DNA of 64,000 nucleotides. Origin: Paenibacillus agricola. Its GTDB lineage: Bacteria; Bacillota; Bacilli; Paenibacillales; NBRC-103111. A program made the position numbers and the translations under genes. Shown here piece by piece: positions 7,991-16,739 of this stretch. Where the stretch lies: the NCBI RefSeq assembly GCF_011440305.1, contig NZ_JAAOIW010000001.1:868001-932000 (forward strand). The letters are read 5' to 3'. Numbering within the stretch: the first letter of the stretch is position 1; each line of letters opens with the position of its first letter. The notes beneath the pieces are model-generated. The model did not search any database and was not told the origin of the DNA. It saw only the letters and a program-made list of their open reading frames with translations.

Positions 7991-9034
7991 ATGACAAATG
8001 CTAGAATGGAGAACGGACTCGGCATGAAGACACATGGCGTGAATACCCTTCGGAAAATTAAAACCGTACTAACAACTGTTGATTATTCAGGAACCCATTT
8101 GGATCGACTCATGGAAGCATTTTCTCCCGCCCATGTGATCCATGTCGATCGGAGAGACGCTGCTGGCATTGCCTCCGCTCTTGAGGAGGCGGATGTTGCC
8201 TTGCTGCAGGGTGATTTGGATGAGCGTTTTCTGGAAGCGCCCAAGCTGCGCTGGATTCACTGCGACCATGCCGGCTTGAATAAATCGGCGCGCCCGGAGG
8301 TGTTCGAGAAGGGAATCCTCGTTACCAGCTCAGCCGGCCGTTCCGCGCCGGTGCTCGCTGAGCATGTGATGTTTTTCTCCTTGGCGCTTAGCTACCATTT
8401 CCCCACCTTCTACAAGGCACAGCAAGACCACCAATGGGGAATCCCGGGGCAGGACCAGCTTCGTGGCTTATACGGCAAGACGATGGGCATCCTGGGATTA
8501 GGCCATACGGGCACGGAGCTTGCCTTGCGGGCCAAAGCTTTCAATATGAGGGTGCTTGGCTATCGCCGCAGCGTCACTGACGTCCCCGCCAATGTCGACA
8601 AGCTGTTCTGCGCCGACCGCGGGGATACCTTTGATGAGCTGCTGCGCGAGAGCGATATCGTTGCGCTTGTGCTGCCGCTATCCAATGCCACCCATCATTT
8701 AATTGGCAAGCGGGAGCTGCAATTAATGAAGCGATCCGCCTATTTGGTCAATCTGGCACGTGGTGCGGTGATTGACCAAACAGCGCTGCTCGAAGCACTG
8801 CGCGAGGGCAGCATTGCCGGCGCCGGCCTCGATACATTCGCAGCCGAGCCGCTGCCGGCAGACAGCCCGCTTTGGGATGCGCCGCGCACGTTGATTACGC
8901 CGCATTGTACACCGGCTGTCCCTGACCGGACAGCCCGCTCTCTCGATATCATCTGCCGAAACATTGCAGCCTATCGCGCAGGCGAGCCCATGATGAATCA
9001 GTTGACGGTCAAGGATATATATACAAAAGCTTGA
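7991..9034 (+). CDS. D-2-hydroxyacid dehydrogenase
   Basis: 347 residues, NAD(P)-dependent D-isomer-specific 2-hydroxyacid dehydrogenase. Visible elements are the nucleotide-binding motif GLGHTG at 169-174, catalytic Arg257 in NLARGAVID, Glu286 in AEPLP and His305 in TPHCTP. The catalytic domain is split around the cofactor domain as in the family. ATG at 7991 follows GGAGAGG. It lies 59 nt after the LplC-type permease and so may act on a product of the imported sugar (glyoxylate, hydroxypyruvate and similar keto acids are usual substrates). The exact substrate is not predictable. Confidence 0.88.
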   Translation: MTNARMENGLGMKTHGVNTLRKIKTVLTTVDYSGTHLDRLMEAFSPAHVIHVDRRDAAGIASALEEADVALLQGDLDERFLEAPKLRWIHCDHAGLNKSARPEVFEKGILVTSSAGRSAPVLAEHVMFFSLALSYHFPTFYKAQQDHQWGIPGQDQLRGLYGKTMGILGLGHTGTELALRAKAFNMRVLGYRRSVTDVPANVDKLFCADRGDTFDELLRESDIVALVLPLSNATHHLIGKRELQLMKRSAYLVNLARGAVIDQTALLEALREGSIAGAGLDTFAAEPLPADSPLWDAPRTLITPHCTPAVPDRTARSLDIICRNIAAYRAGEPMMNQLTVKDIYTKA

Positions 9035-9050
9035 TGGGCACCGATTACGC

Positions 9051-9093
9051 CGCACGAAGTTTCGCTGAGGCCCCCTCACCGAAACTTCGTGCG
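9051..9093. terminator. Perfect 14-bp stem-loop between convergent genes
   Basis: CGCACGAAGTTTCG (9051-9064) and CGAAACTTCGTGCG (9080-9093) form a perfect stem with a 15-nt loop. The stop codon of the minus-strand AraC gene (9076) lies in the loop, so its last codons form one arm. No U-run follows on either strand, so it may act as a processing or stabilising hairpin rather than a classical terminator. Confidence 0.6.
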
Positions 9094-11373
9094 ATACTGC
9101 AACGGCGGCATATCCAGCTTGGCGCGGAACACGCGGTTCAAGCTGCGGTCGGTATAGCCGACCTTTTTAGCGATTTCGCTGACCTGGTCCTCGGTTTCCA
9201 CCAGCAGCCGTTTCGCCTCCTCCAGCTTGCAGGTCGTCAAATATTCGATATAGTTGACGCCTAATTCTTTTTTGAACAACCGGCTAATATGGGCAGTGCT
9301 CATGCCTACCAGCTCAGAGCTATGAACCAGTGATAAGTCCTCAGAAATATGCTCCTTGATATAACGGCATATATGCTGGACAGCTACCTTGCCCATGGGG
9401 TTTTTGTCGGAGAGAATGACGTTATGGTACATCGGAAACAGAATTTCAATGAACCATTCCTGAATTTCCTCCGAGGTTTGCCGTTCCTTGAGGCTATCGA
9501 ATAAATTCGTTTTGTAGAGCTCGCCCGTGCCGCCACGATGCCTCTCTAACGATTGGATCAGGGAGGATAAGAGCAGCAAATAGCATTGAGTGACAGCCTG
9601 GTAAGCATGTAGCGCCATCACCGCTTCAGTAAACTTGGCGAATTGCAGCTCAGCTTCCTGCAAATCATCGAATTCCAGGCAGCGGATAATCTCATGCTCC
9701 AATTCGAAAGGATACATGAAAAAAACCTCCTGCTTTGTTTCCTTCATTTCCTTCCATTCATAGACATGGTCGGCTTTGTTCTCCAAACGATTGAGCAAGA
9801 CAGACTCTGCCTCTTGGTAGGACGCCGATACATTGGCAATCGAAGCATACAGCCCGCCAATTCCTGCCGATGCTGTGAATTTCATATATTGCTGGAGAGA
9901 TTGGATTACGGCTACCGCATATTTTTTGGCTATGGCTGCCGCCTCTTCCTCCTTGCTGTCATCAGCTAAGGAAAGCAGAACGGTATTTTTGCCTTGCTCA
10001 ATCCCCAATATATAACCCGTTAAAAGCTGATTCTGGAGCAACTCCTCCATTACATTTTGTACGGCGAAGGCAATTAAATGATCCTCCCCGGACTGAAAGC
10101 GATTTTCCTTATAAAGCTTCTCGATATAAATAATAACCACAATGTAACAACTATCGTAAGCAATCCGGTATTCCTCGCACGCTTGCCTCGTTTGGCTGCC
10201 ACCGGTCATCTGGCCATCTAGCAACTTTTGCAGCAGACCCTCACGTAAAGTAGGCTCTTTGCCTTTAATATAAGCGTCAAGCTTTTCCTTCTCTTGATTC
10301 AAATAGGCGATACAGGCATTAATATAATCGATTTCATCCTCGGTTTCCGCAGGCTGATAGGATTGATTCAAGCAGGCGACACGATTACGAAGCTCGGCAA
10401 TCGGATTATATGCATATTTCGAGCCAATATAGCTAAGCACGAGGCCAACCGCGAGAAAAATAAGCACCGTCCCAGCGAACCACCATTGGAAGCCATCTAG
10501 CTGCTGAAGCATCTCCGCCTCAGGAATGCCAAGTATAAACATTCGACCCGTTTTCGTCGAGCCCATCGTATACAAATAGTCATGGCCATCCGGACCATTG
10601 GAGATGATGGAATGAAAGGCACCATTTCCCGTGCCAGCAACTGGACTGCCCCGAAGCAGCGCCTTCTCCTTCCCAGTTAATCCATCCATGCCCACAGAAT
10701 CCGAACGATAAATTAAATTTTTTTGGCGGTCAAAAATAAATAATTGGTGGTAGCGAGGCAGCTGGGGGAACAAAATCTGCATGTCGGCGTGGATGATCAA
10801 AACCCCCGACGCTTGGTCCGTATGCATAACCGGAAGCTTACGCACATAAGAAATTAACCCCTTCGCAACCCCCTGTGGCAAAAACGTCCAGCCCTCCTCA
10901 TCTGGATATACCAGCGCTTTTCCCGCATCAACGGACGTTTCAAGATCACCTGGGAGCATTGAGCCGCGCTCATGGGAAATTAATGTACCCATAGGCTGGT
11001 TGTAGTAAAGGATGTCCAGAATCGAATTTTGTGCCACCTTAAATAATGTTAGCGTTTTCAAAATACTGGATTGCTCCGCCAGGTCTGTTTTAAAATCAGG
11101 GTTTAAAAAGGAATGGTTGACACTTGCGTCCACCGATATTTCGAGCGAGCCTTTTTCGATTTGCTGCATCTCCCGTTCGGTTTGGTTCATCATAAGCAGC
11201 AGCTTCGTTTCACTATCTAATTTTTGCTGCTCCAGCAAACGTGTCGTTGTTGAATAATAAAACACTAAGCCTCCCACCAGAATCGGAAAGCAGATGCATA
11301 GAAAGCCTAACCAAAATAAACGGAAATAGTAGCGTGAGCGTTTCTCTGAAAGCTTTTTTATCCATCCATTCAC
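9076..11373 (-). CDS. Membrane-anchored AraC-family transcriptional regulator (second copy)
   Basis: 765 residues with the same architecture as the protein at 3653-5884: transmembrane helix near 20-40 (FWLGFLCICFPILVGGLVFYY), extracytoplasmic sensor region, second helix near 295-320, and a C-terminal AraC double HTH (SELVGMSTAHISRLFKKELG and VSEIAKKVGYTDRSLNRVF). Start is GTG at 11373, 9 nt after GGAGG. It lies 37 nt downstream of the lipoprotein gene at 11411-12946 on the same strand, so regulator and binding protein are probably cotranscribed. No permease genes accompany this pair. Its 3' end folds into the stem-loop at 9051-9093. Confidence 0.88.
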   Translation of the reverse strand: MNGWIKKLSEKRSRYYFRLFWLGFLCICFPILVGGLVFYYSTTTRLLEQQKLDSETKLLLMMNQTEREMQQIEKGSLEISVDASVNHSFLNPDFKTDLAEQSSILKTLTLFKVAQNSILDILYYNQPMGTLISHERGSMLPGDLETSVDAGKALVYPDEEGWTFLPQGVAKGLISYVRKLPVMHTDQASGVLIIHADMQILFPQLPRYHQLFIFDRQKNLIYRSDSVGMDGLTGKEKALLRGSPVAGTGNGAFHSIISNGPDGHDYLYTMGSTKTGRMFILGIPEAEMLQQLDGFQWWFAGTVLIFLAVGLVLSYIGSKYAYNPIAELRNRVACLNQSYQPAETEDEIDYINACIAYLNQEKEKLDAYIKGKEPTLREGLLQKLLDGQMTGGSQTRQACEEYRIAYDSCYIVVIIYIEKLYKENRFQSGEDHLIAFAVQNVMEELLQNQLLTGYILGIEQGKNTVLLSLADDSKEEEAAAIAKKYAVAVIQSLQQYMKFTASAGIGGLYASIANVSASYQEAESVLLNRLENKADHVYEWKEMKETKQEVFFMYPFELEHEIIRCLEFDDLQEAELQFAKFTEAVMALHAYQAVTQCYLLLLSSLIQSLERHRGGTGELYKTNLFDSLKERQTSEEIQEWFIEILFPMYHNVILSDKNPMGKVAVQHICRYIKEHISEDLSLVHSSELVGMSTAHISRLFKKELGVNYIEYLTTCKLEEAKRLLVETEDQVSEIAKKVGYTDRSLNRVFRAKLDMPPLQYRTKFR

Positions 11374-11410
11374 GTTGGTAAAGCCTCCTATCCTTGCTAG
11401 CTTTTAGTTT

Positions 11411-12946
11411 TCATTTAACAGCCGGTGATATCTGCAATGCCTCTGAAAACTCAAGAAACGCTTTTTTCATCTCCCCGTTATTTCGAAGCTCGGTAACATA
11501 GGCACCGAACTGCTCCATCGAAATTGCCCCCGTAACCGCAGCCAGCACCTTGCTATCGAATTCATCCTTATAACGGGGCCAGATTTCACTCCAGGTATCC
11601 GACGCCAGCCAATCAAAGGGATTTTGCTTGCCCTCTACTTCATACATGGCAACCCCACTTTTTTTGGCATCATTGTAGGCTTTGGGCGCTGCCCAGTTAT
11701 GTACCTTGGACCAGGGCTCATACCCTGTCGCCAACGGCTGGAGCGTAGTGACAGACATTTGCTTGCGGCCAAGCTCGGTTAGGCGGGGCTCATTGTTTTC
11801 TAAGGTGTGATGGACACCTTCCAATCCATAATAGGCAAAATGGGTTAGCTCCTTTGAAGCCGTTTGGTCAAAGTACGCAAGAATGCGCTTTACCTTCGCC
11901 TCAGGCACTTTTTTGGAAATATAAAAAGCTCCCGTGTACCCCTTTTGCAAATACGCCGTATTTCCGTAGGGGCCTTGAATAATCGGGAGGGTGATTAGCT
12001 CCGCACCCTTCTGGCTTGCCTGTATTTCCTGCTGCCATTTATAGTCATAATAAATACTGTAGCTTAACGAAGCGACCTTGCCTTTTTGCAGCAGCTCCTG
12101 TGCGTAGGATCTTTTGATAAGCGGGTACGATTTGGCCAATACTCCCTCCTTGTACAAGCCATGAAACCAGCCCACCAGTTCAATGGCTTGCGGGGTCAAT
12201 AGATCACGAATTAGCCCGCCTTCCTCATTATAGGTGGGGGTAGACAGCCCAAAAGCACCCATAAAGCTTTCGGTAAAAGGGGGGTCTACAAGTCCAATCG
12301 TATCGGCTTTTCCATTGCCATCGGGATCCTCATCCACCATTCTCTTTAGAGCGTCTGCATATTCATCCAGTGTCCTCGGAAGCGGGATTTGCAGTTTGTC
12401 CAACCAATCCTTGCGAATTTTGATGCCCTTGTCGATCCAAGAGCGAGAACGCGGAACCGCATACACTTCCGCTTTATATTTAACAAAATTAAATACCCCA
12501 CGAGTGGCATTTGCTTTTAAATTCGGATATTCCGATAAATCTCCTAATAACGGCGTTAAATTCCAAAACAGTCCCTTTTTTAAACCTTTAATTAGTGTCG
12601 GATTACTCGGCGTGTCATAGGAAAGCACCTCCGGCAAATTTCCCGAGGCTAATGCGGTATCCAAATGCTTAGGATAGTCACCTGACGGGATCCATTGCAT
12701 ATCCAGCCTGACCCCCGTCCTTCGCTGCAGCTCTGTGTAATATTCGTTGTTCATGTCAGGAGTCGTAGCTTCAATTTGCTCCACCATCATTTGAATTTGC
12801 AGCGGGTCCCCGGCTCCGGCTTCCTTATGAGGCTCCACATAACCAGATCTTGAATAGGAGCAACTTGCCCATATAACAGAGCTTGCCAACAAACCCGCCA
12901 CGAAATAAGTCGTTCGCTTCCCATCGTTCACCAGCGCCCCCCCCAT
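11411..12946 (-). CDS. Extracellular sugar-binding protein, LplA family (second copy)
   Basis: Up to 511 residues and clearly paralogous to 1842-3446 (shared text such as SGNLPEVL, FWNLTPLLGDLSEYPNLK, IRKDWLDKL, YADALKRMVD and DPDGNGKADTIGL). The signal peptide ends in VIWASC: the Cys is present but Trp at -3 is atypical of a lipobox, so acylation is less certain than for its paralogue. ATG at 12946 abuts the GAGG, so GTG at 12931, behind a run of eight G, is a likely alternative start. No permeases are adjacent; it may feed the LplBC-type pair at 6007-7931. The upstream motif at 13012-13027 matches that of the first locus. Confidence 0.85.
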   Translation of the reverse strand: MGGALVNDGKRTTYFVAGLLASSVIWASCSYSRSGYVEPHKEAGAGDPLQIQMMVEQIEATTPDMNNEYYTELQRRTGVRLDMQWIPSGDYPKHLDTALASGNLPEVLSYDTPSNPTLIKGLKKGLFWNLTPLLGDLSEYPNLKANATRGVFNFVKYKAEVYAVPRSRSWIDKGIKIRKDWLDKLQIPLPRTLDEYADALKRMVDEDPDGNGKADTIGLVDPPFTESFMGAFGLSTPTYNEEGGLIRDLLTPQAIELVGWFHGLYKEGVLAKSYPLIKRSYAQELLQKGKVASLSYSIYYDYKWQQEIQASQKGAELITLPIIQGPYGNTAYLQKGYTGAFYISKKVPEAKVKRILAYFDQTASKELTHFAYYGLEGVHHTLENNEPRLTELGRKQMSVTTLQPLATGYEPWSKVHNWAAPKAYNDAKKSGVAMYEVEGKQNPFDWLASDTWSEIWPRYKDEFDSKVLAAVTGAISMEQFGAYVTELRNNGEMKKAFLEFSEALQISPAVK

Positions 12947-12991
12947 CCTCAGCAGTCCGTTTATGATCTATAAAACGGTTACATACAATTA

Positions 12992-13027
12992 AGTATAGAG
13001 GATATATTTTCGGCGCTCAATGGTCAT
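12992..13027 (-). promoter_or_regulatory. Candidate operator plus -10 of the second lipoprotein gene
   Basis: On the minus strand ATGACCATTGAGCGCC (13012-13027) matches TTGACTATTGAGTGCC of the first locus at 13 of 16 positions. It is followed 24 nt after its first six bases by TATACT (12992-12997), a good -10 box. Spacing is identical to the first locus. The site overlaps the stop codon of the upstream deoR-type gene. Confidence 0.55.
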
Positions 13028-13809
13028 TTTATGATCTCTTTACTCTCACTCTTGCCAATGATCAAATGGCGCACAGACTCCCTTAGGCTATCCCGCATGT
13101 CCAGTGGCGTTCCTTCATCTGTCACCAAGGTATGAATGCGACTTAACTCCATCCCATACAGGAAGCCACTGCGATTCACCTTCGAGGAATCTGCCATCAG
13201 AATGAGATGGTTGCTTTGCTTCACAAGCATTTGGGCGATTTGTAACGGCTCCCACTTGGAATAATAAATCCCTTCCAGGCCAAAGCCCATGCAGGAGAAC
13301 AACGCTTTGTCGAACCGGTATTGGCGCAGCTCACAATGCAGCTTATAGCCAAAGGTTTTGCCATCCTCGTCCACCTCGCCACCTACCATATACACCTTCA
13401 GCTTGCCTTTTTTCTGAATCAGGTTCAGTGTGACCATCGCTGAATTGGTAACAATTGTAAGGTTCTTGTCGTCCGGTACATAACGCGAAAGCGCGAGACC
13501 TGAGGTGTTGCCATCGATGAAAACACTATCCCCCTCCTCCAGTAGCTGCACCGCTTCGCGGGCGATCGCTTCCTTGCGATCCAGGTTAAGCTGTATCCTT
13601 TCGTAATAAGGGACATCCCAAGTGGTTTGCTCCTTTTTAACGGCGCCGCCGTAGGTTCTACGCAAGAACCCCTTCTCGTCCAAAACACGAAGATCCCGGC
13701 GGATTGTTTCCACCGAGACTCCATAGGTTTGAACCAATTCATCCACAGCAACGCTGCCGATACGGCGAACGGCTATGAGAATTTCATTTCTACGATGAAT
13801 CGAGCTCAC
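13024..13809 (-). CDS. DeoR/GlpR-family transcriptional repressor
   Basis: 261 residues. The N-terminal winged HTH (RRNEILIAVRRIGSVAVDEL, then VSVETIRRDLRVLDEKGFLRRTYGGAV) has the family signature. The C-terminal DeoRC sensor domain includes the phospho-sugar-binding text VFIDGNTSG, VTNSAMV and MADSSKVNRSG. Such repressors usually sense a phosphorylated sugar made by the pathway they control. Start is GTG at 13809 with GGAGGT 7 nt upstream. It is the last gene of the minus-strand operon 19634-13024, 30 nt after the binding-protein gene, so it probably regulates that operon. Confidence 0.92.
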   Translation of the reverse strand: MSSIHRRNEILIAVRRIGSVAVDELVQTYGVSVETIRRDLRVLDEKGFLRRTYGGAVKKEQTTWDVPYYERIQLNLDRKEAIAREAVQLLEEGDSVFIDGNTSGLALSRYVPDDKNLTIVTNSAMVTLNLIQKKGKLKVYMVGGEVDEDGKTFGYKLHCELRQYRFDKALFSCMGFGLEGIYYSKWEPLQIAQMLVKQSNHLILMADSSKVNRSGFLYGMELSRIHTLVTDEGTPLDMRDSLRESVRHLIIGKSESKEIIK

Positions 13810-13839
13810 GTTTGTTTACCTCCTGAAAGCTGTCTGTAG

Positions 13840-15207
13840 CTATTTGAATTCTTTAAGTGCCTTCATCGCGTCCGCTTGCCCTTTTTTCATTGCATCTGCA
13901 GGAGCCATCTTGCCCGCAATCATCGCCTGCAGCGCCTCGCCAACTACGGTATCCATCTTGCTGCGTGCAGCGGTGGAAACATCGATTCGTGCAAAAGGGA
14001 ACACCTCATCAAAGGCTTGCTTTTTTTGCGGGTTATCTGCAAAGTTTTTCTTGAGCAAATCGGTGTTCTGCGCCGATAATGTAGCCGGGAAGTAGCCGGT
14101 TTTGGCTGCATAAATCGACTGTGCTTTGGAATCGGCAAAATATTTCAGGAACAGCCAGCCGGCCAATTGCTTCTCAGGTGTAGTTTTGAACAATACATGG
14201 TTGCCCCCGTATAGCTCCGTCACCTTCGTACCGCTTTTGCCTTGTGGTATAAGTGTAATGCCCCATTTGAATTTGTCCTTAACCAATTCCAGCTTCGAGC
14301 TGGTACGGGCCGTTGTGCCAATCTCCATAGCCGCTCTGCCGTTGGTGAACTCCTGCTCCGTGTTCTCGGCCAACATGATCGCTTTGTTGTCCAGCAGCTT
14401 TTTGATCATCGTGGCGATTTCCACAGCTTGCGGATTATCATAATCTACACCGCTTTGATCCAGCTTAATCGGATCGATACCGTATGTGCGTAGCCAGGTG
14501 CGGAAGGTGCCCCCATTATTGGCGTTGCCCATAACCAATGCAGGCATTCCGGTTTTAGCGGTAATGTCCAGTGCCATCTTCTCAAACTCCATCCACGTCG
14601 CAGGCGGCTTCTCAAAGCCGGCTTGCTTCAAAAGGTCGATGTTGTAATACACACCCATCGAAGAGTTGCCATGCGGCCAACTCATCGTCTTCCCGTTATA
14701 TTCGGGAATACGTTGGCGGCTAAGCACGCCCGGCATGATGTCATCCAGCGCTTGTTTATTCAGCCCGTTCACGGAATCGCCGATGTAGGCATCAAGCGGG
14801 ACAATTTTATCGGCTTTCATATATTCGAGCGTATCGCTCTCATAGGCCATTGCCACGGTTGGAAGCCCTCCGCCTTGCAGGGCTGCACGGACTTTTTTGT
14901 TAAGATCGTCGTAAGAGCCTTGAAATACCTCTTTGACAATAATTTTGCCTTCATACTCTTTATTAAATTCAGCCACCATTTCTTTAATCGCGTCCCCATA
15001 AATCGTCGCTTGAATGTGCCAAAAATCGATCGTGACGGGTCCGTTTTTGCCGAGCTCAATCCCTTGTGCCACTTGACTAACCGCTTTATTTTCCATTTGT
15101 CCGCTGACAGGGGCTGCTTGCTCCATCGTTGCACAACCTGCTGTTGTAAGAAGTAACAGGGAGGCTGCCGTTGCTTTCCATTGGGTTACTGATTTAAGTA
15201 AGGACAC
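13840..15207 (-). CDS. Sugar/glycerol-phosphate-type ABC transporter binding lipoprotein
   Basis: 455-residue family 1 binding protein of the MalE/UgpB type (text such as TIDFWHIQ, KKVRAALQGGGLPTVAMAYE, MSWPHGNSSMGVYYN, NGRAAMEIGTTA). The signal peptide ends LTTAGC, an acceptable lipobox. An ATG-like frame runs to 15240, but GTG at 15207 lies 8 nt after GGAG and gives a compact signal peptide. It lies 107 nt downstream of the metallo-hydrolase gene, so unusually the binding protein follows the enzymes. It should serve the permeases at 17604-19634. The ligand is unknown; the UgpB-like look and the HAD phosphatase neighbour hint at a phosphorylated compound. Confidence 0.87.
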   Translation of the reverse strand: MSLLKSVTQWKATAASLLLLTTAGCATMEQAAPVSGQMENKAVSQVAQGIELGKNGPVTIDFWHIQATIYGDAIKEMVAEFNKEYEGKIIVKEVFQGSYDDLNKKVRAALQGGGLPTVAMAYESDTLEYMKADKIVPLDAYIGDSVNGLNKQALDDIMPGVLSRQRIPEYNGKTMSWPHGNSSMGVYYNIDLLKQAGFEKPPATWMEFEKMALDITAKTGMPALVMGNANNGGTFRTWLRTYGIDPIKLDQSGVDYDNPQAVEIATMIKKLLDNKAIMLAENTEQEFTNGRAAMEIGTTARTSSKLELVKDKFKWGITLIPQGKSGTKVTELYGGNHVLFKTTPEKQLAGWLFLKYFADSKAQSIYAAKTGYFPATLSAQNTDLLKKNFADNPQKKQAFDEVFPFARIDVSTAARSKMDTVVGEALQAMIAGKMAPADAMKKGQADAMKALKEFK

Positions 15208-15314
15208 AAATACCACTCCTTCGATTTTTGTAATGGGCAAACGAATGCTGGTTAAACCGTTGAAACTGTCGGTGCCGATTGATCATTCGAAACCATGGGG
15301 ATATTCGAAGCCCT

Positions 15315-16727
15315 CTATTTTCTGTCAACAAGCTCTCCAAGCTCAAAGCTCTCCCCAGGAGCAGGGAAAACCTTGCGTACGCCTTTGCTGTCAAATAAAG
15401 TGGGGTGGCTGCTATGCAGCGGAATCACAACCTGTGGTGCGATAGCTGCCGTTAGCTCTGTAATCTCCTGAGGTGCAGCATGGCCGCCCGTCGAGCAGTA
15501 ACGATATTGCACGCCAAACTCGTTAAGCCACTTCAATAACGTTTCGTCATTAGGCGAAAGCGGATTGCCATCGGCATGTACATAGATAGATCCGGTATCC
15601 TGCGAGCCTCTAGCTTCCAGCTCTGCAATTAACGCTGTGTGCGAATAAGTTAGGTAAACCGCATAGCTCGATTTATCTACAACGATTTCACTAGTCGTAA
15701 TCGGAGCAAAGGGGAGCTCCAGCTCTTGGATCGGATGCGGTCCCTTCGACCATAGAGGCGTCGGCAGTACGCGAATTACCGTGTTGCCGGCCTCCAGTGC
15801 CGGATGTCCTGACAGCACAGCCAGCTTGGCAGAAGCGATATGCCAGAGGACAGCCGTGCTTTCATCCATCACCAGCTGGCGGCCCGCTTCCTGTGTCCGG
15901 ATGATCAAATCGGCCACTCTCTCTACATTGCGAGCGAGGATGTTCACGTATACCAGGCCTTGGGTCTCTTCCATAGCTCGGCGGCATTCTACCGCTACAT
16001 CAATCTCCAAACGATCCTTCGGCTTACGGAATAAGGTATCCGGGCGCAATCTGGTGCCTTCCGTTATCAGCACATCGACCTCCACGCTCCGGCACCGTTC
16101 TATGAAGCTGTCCAAGCGGTAAGCATTCCGGCCATGCCGACGCCAATCCGCTGTAAAGGCGATGGTATGCCCAGGTCCATGGATAATAAATCCAGTAACT
16201 CCCGGTGAATCATGGTCCACCTCGATAAATTCGATACGAAACGTACCGAAGTCAACGATCTGTCCATCCTCGACAAGCCTGATGTCGGCATGCGTTCCTT
16301 CATATTCGCCCGCTGCTACAATGGCCTCATAGACAGCATAAGCATCGCGATGCATCCATACCGGCAGGCTCGAACGAAGGGAAGGAAGCAAAGCCATATG
16401 GTCCTGGTGAATATGGCTGACAAAGCCATGCAGGTTGGCCACCTGTGGCAAATACGGCTTGCCCCATACTTGCAGCAGCTCCGCTTCGCCAATATCACCA
16501 AGCAGCATAGGATCATATAAGCCAAGTATTGGCGGAGCCATCCGTGTCAATAAATAGCTGCCAATGCCGTGGTCAGGCTCAACCCTCGTATCTCCGTTGA
16601 AAAACCCGCGTGCCATGCCAAGATCGAATACGAAACCGGTATCACCACAGCTATACATAATATGGACGCCACCAATCGTTGTCAGTCCGCCGTAAAAGGT
16701 AAGCCGTTCTTCCTGTAATTTCATCAT
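15315..16727 (-). CDS. Metallo-beta-lactamase-fold hydrolase, RNase J-like
   Basis: 470 residues. The HxHxDH metal motif is HIHQDH at 105-110, with further metal-ligand candidates His172 (VDHDSPG) and Asp194 (TADWRRHG). C-terminal GGHA at 414-417 and His438 (PLHSS) resemble motifs B and C of beta-CASP nucleases such as RNase J and CPSF. No signal peptide, so cytoplasmic. It lies between a HAD phosphatase gene (12 nt apart) and the binding-protein gene in a sugar ABC operon, which is not where a housekeeping RNase J is found. A phosphodiester or other ester substrate imported by the transporter is a reasonable inference, but the reaction is unknown. ATG at 16727 follows AGGAGG by 8 nt. Confidence 0.85.
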   Translation of the reverse strand: MMKLQEERLTFYGGLTTIGGVHIMYSCGDTGFVFDLGMARGFFNGDTRVEPDHGIGSYLLTRMAPPILGLYDPMLLGDIGEAELLQVWGKPYLPQVANLHGFVSHIHQDHMALLPSLRSSLPVWMHRDAYAVYEAIVAAGEYEGTHADIRLVEDGQIVDFGTFRIEFIEVDHDSPGVTGFIIHGPGHTIAFTADWRRHGRNAYRLDSFIERCRSVEVDVLITEGTRLRPDTLFRKPKDRLEIDVAVECRRAMEETQGLVYVNILARNVERVADLIIRTQEAGRQLVMDESTAVLWHIASAKLAVLSGHPALEAGNTVIRVLPTPLWSKGPHPIQELELPFAPITTSEIVVDKSSYAVYLTYSHTALIAELEARGSQDTGSIYVHADGNPLSPNDETLLKWLNEFGVQYRYCSTGGHAAPQEITELTAAIAPQVVIPLHSSHPTLFDSKGVRKVFPAPGESFELGELVDRK

Positions 16728-16739
16728 CCTTTACTCCTC

